DNA of 64,000 nucleotides, from positions 1,240,001 to 1,304,000 of the forward strand of contig PYIU01000003.1 in the NCBI GenBank assembly GCA_003415625.1, given 5' to 3'. Shown here one piece after another: positions 62,581-64,000 of this stretch. This DNA comes from Aquanectria penicillioides. Taxonomy: Eukaryota; Ascomycota; Sordariomycetes; Hypocreales; Nectriaceae. Position numbers and translations under genes: made by a program. The notes below the pieces were generated by a model, which saw nothing but the letters and a program-made list of their open reading frames with translations, made no database searches and was not told the DNA's origin. Numbering within the stretch: position 1 is the stretch's first letter; each line of letters begins with the position of its first letter.

Positions 62581-63617
62581 ATGGGGAAAAAACGCAAGCT
62601 TCAAACCCAGAATGCGCCTGGAAGGCCTGGAAGCCGGCCCAAGAAACTCACGCAGTTCAGGTCGGACTCTCAAAAGTCGCCCAATGGCCCCACCAAGCCC
62701 AAGAAGAAGAGCAAGCAGCAACATGCTGAGAAAATCGTCATTCCCTTCGAGCCTCACCACCGCATTCTGCTCGTGGGCGAAGGCGATCTCAGCTTCGCTG
62801 CCTCTTTGGTTGAGCACCACGGCTGTACAAATGTCACTGCGACTGTCTTGGAGAAGGATCCTGCCGAGCTCCTCGCCAAGTACCCTCACGTTGAGAAAAA
62901 CGCAGCCGTAGTTCGGGGGAGAAGCGCAAGCGCAGGGGTGTGCAGGAGCCGAAGGCCGATGACGGCGAGCACGGCGACGACTCTGAAAAGGACGCCGAAG
63001 AGGAGGAAGAGACCAAAGAGGACGGGGCCGGAGACGGCGACAACGAGGACCAAGATGACCTTGACGACGATGAGAGCGAATACGACAGCGAGGGCAATCC
63101 AAAGCCCAAACCCAACAACAAGCTTCTATATAACATCGATGCTACAAAACTGCCGGCATCCCTCACTCGCACTCCCTTCGATCGCATAATCTTCAATTTC
63201 CCCCACGTTGGCGGCAAGTCGACCGACGTAAACCGCCAGGTCCGCCACAACCAGTCCCTCCTCGTATCCTTCTTCGAGCGCGTACTTCCCGCCCTGCCAC
63301 CTCGCGGCGGCGCAATCATCATCACCCTCTTCGAGGGCGAGCCCTACACCCTCTGGAACGTCCGCGACCTCGCCCGCCACGCCGGGCTCCAGGTCGAGCA
63401 GTCGTTTCTCTTCAAGGCCTCCGTGTACCCTGGGTATCGGCATGCTCGCACCTTGGGCGTCGTGCGTAATGCCCAAGGCGAGGCCACGGGCGGTGGCTGG
63501 AGGGGCGAGGATAGGGCTGCGAGGAGCTACGTGTTCAAGAGAAAAGGGGATGTTACCCCGGAGGGCGGGAAGAAAAGGCGAAGGGGTGACGATTCTTCAG
63601 ACGATGACGACGACTGA
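62581..63617 (+). CDS. BMT5: BMT5-like 25S rRNA uridine-N3 methyltransferase (DUF2431), with one frameshift
   Basis: Single exon starting MGKKRKLQTQ, about 345 residues after correction. The N-terminus is Lys-rich and nucleolar in character. The Rossmann-type domain begins IPFEPHHRILLVGEGDLSFAAS, with the SAM-binding glycines in GEGD, and continues TVLEKDPAELLAKYPHVEKN. A Lys/Arg then Glu/Asp-rich insert of about 55 residues follows, after which the domain resumes with NIDATKLPASL, FDRIIFNFPHVGGK, NQSLLVSFF and GAIIITLFEGEPYTLWN. In yeast Bmt5 methylates U2634 of 25S rRNA. The frame breaks at the G run 62915-62919: upstream reads AAVVRG, downstream, one frame over, reads EKRKRRGVQEPKADDGE; one extra G joins them. 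Because the break falls in the low-complexity insert, a real indel is not excluded, but the pattern matches three other genes here. Confidence 0.88.
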
Positions 63618-64000
63618 GCGGAAGGCTCTAATTGATACCCAAAGTTTCCGCCAAACCCTCGGTTTATTTTCGCAGTTTTCTGCATTGGACCAAAGTGCCA
63701 GTCGATGATGCCGTGAAAACCCATCGTGGGTTGCCCAGGGGAATAGGTCAGGCAGGTTTTTTTCATACAGTCCATGCAGGTAACATACATATCACATAGT
63801 TCGAATACGGCGGCGTACAGAGAGGCATGATACCATCGAGCGCGGGTCCAGGGACATGTATAGACAAAATATTTATGATATTGAACATTGTTTTTCTACA
63901 TCATGCACACAGCCAATCGTCAATCGTAAGAGAAGCCCTCCCAGCCAAAAGGGGTGAAAGCCTTTTTTAAACGATTCTGGTTATTTCTCCTCCTCCCAAG
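63618..64000. other. 3' flank of BMT5 to window end
   Basis: Downstream DNA with T-rich stretches. No second gene is visible before the window ends. Confidence 0.5.

Overview
The window is nuclear DNA of a filamentous ascomycete (Pezizomycotina; the gene set and intron style fit Sordariomycetes best, but I cannot name a genus). The evidence is short spliceosomal introns (mostly 45-110 nt, GTAAGT/GTATGT/GTACGT donors, CTAAC or CTGAC branch sites, CAG/TAG acceptors), an intron-containing tRNA-Lys, and typical fungal single-copy genes separated by long, CT-rich intergenic DNA. I support 16 protein genes or gene remnants and one tRNA. No virus, complete transposon, CRISPR array or bacterial operon is visible.

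Layout, left to right. 2.6-5.9 kb (-): TTI1, the HEAT-repeat subunit of the TEL2-TTI1-TTI2 chaperone complex. 6.35-7.33 kb (+): a DUF1749 alpha/beta hydrolase, divergent from TTI1. 8.36-13.84 kb (+): a YCF1/MRP-type vacuolar ABCC transporter in 8 exons. 13.84-23.38 kb: about 9.5 kb with no gene I can support. 23.38-25.36 kb (+): a DUF2841 (YDR124W-like) nuclear protein. 27.27-28.25 kb (-): the CBF1-type bHLH factor. 31.69-33.11 kb (+): FYV10/GID9 of the GID ubiquitin ligase. 34.21-35.75 kb (-) and 36.55-37.00 kb (+): the CAF1/POP2 deadenylase and complex I subunit NDUFB3/B12, divergent. 37.45-37.54 kb (-): tRNA-Lys(CUU). 37.90-39.57 kb (-): a coiled-coil protein. 42.56-43.21 kb (+): a four-TM protein. 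43.82-45.59 kb (-): a conserved-looking protein with a possible split beta-sandwich. 48.17-50.02 kb (+): AOS1, the small subunit of the SUMO E1. 51.14-55.15 kb (-): a very long RGG-box/proline-rich protein. 57.70-59.98 kb (-): a decayed GH51 alpha-L-arabinofuranosidase. 60.81-61.92 kb (-): an apparently intact AA9 lytic polysaccharide monooxygenase. 62.58-63.62 kb (+): BMT5-like 25S rRNA methyltransferase.

Most of the window is core housekeeping (PIKK maturation, mRNA deadenylation, SUMO and GID ubiquitin pathways, rRNA methylation, respiration). The exception is the visibly A/T-richer stretch from about 57.5 to 62 kb, which holds two plant-cell-wall genes, one alive and one dead, and looks like accessory sequence.

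The strongest cross-cutting observation is technical. Four protein genes and the tRNA each lack exactly one base, and in every case the missing base falls in a mononucleotide run. Since AOS1 and the tRNA should be under strong constraint, under-called homopolymers in the assembly are more likely than five independent mutations. The most interesting biological leads are an in-frame, stop-free 63-nt intron that splits the DNA-binding basic region of CBF1, two GC-AG introns, a family of TAGGTAGG/CCTACCTA inverted repeats in intergenic DNA, and the GH51 relic beside the AA9 gene. I did not find a convincing new multi-gene system.
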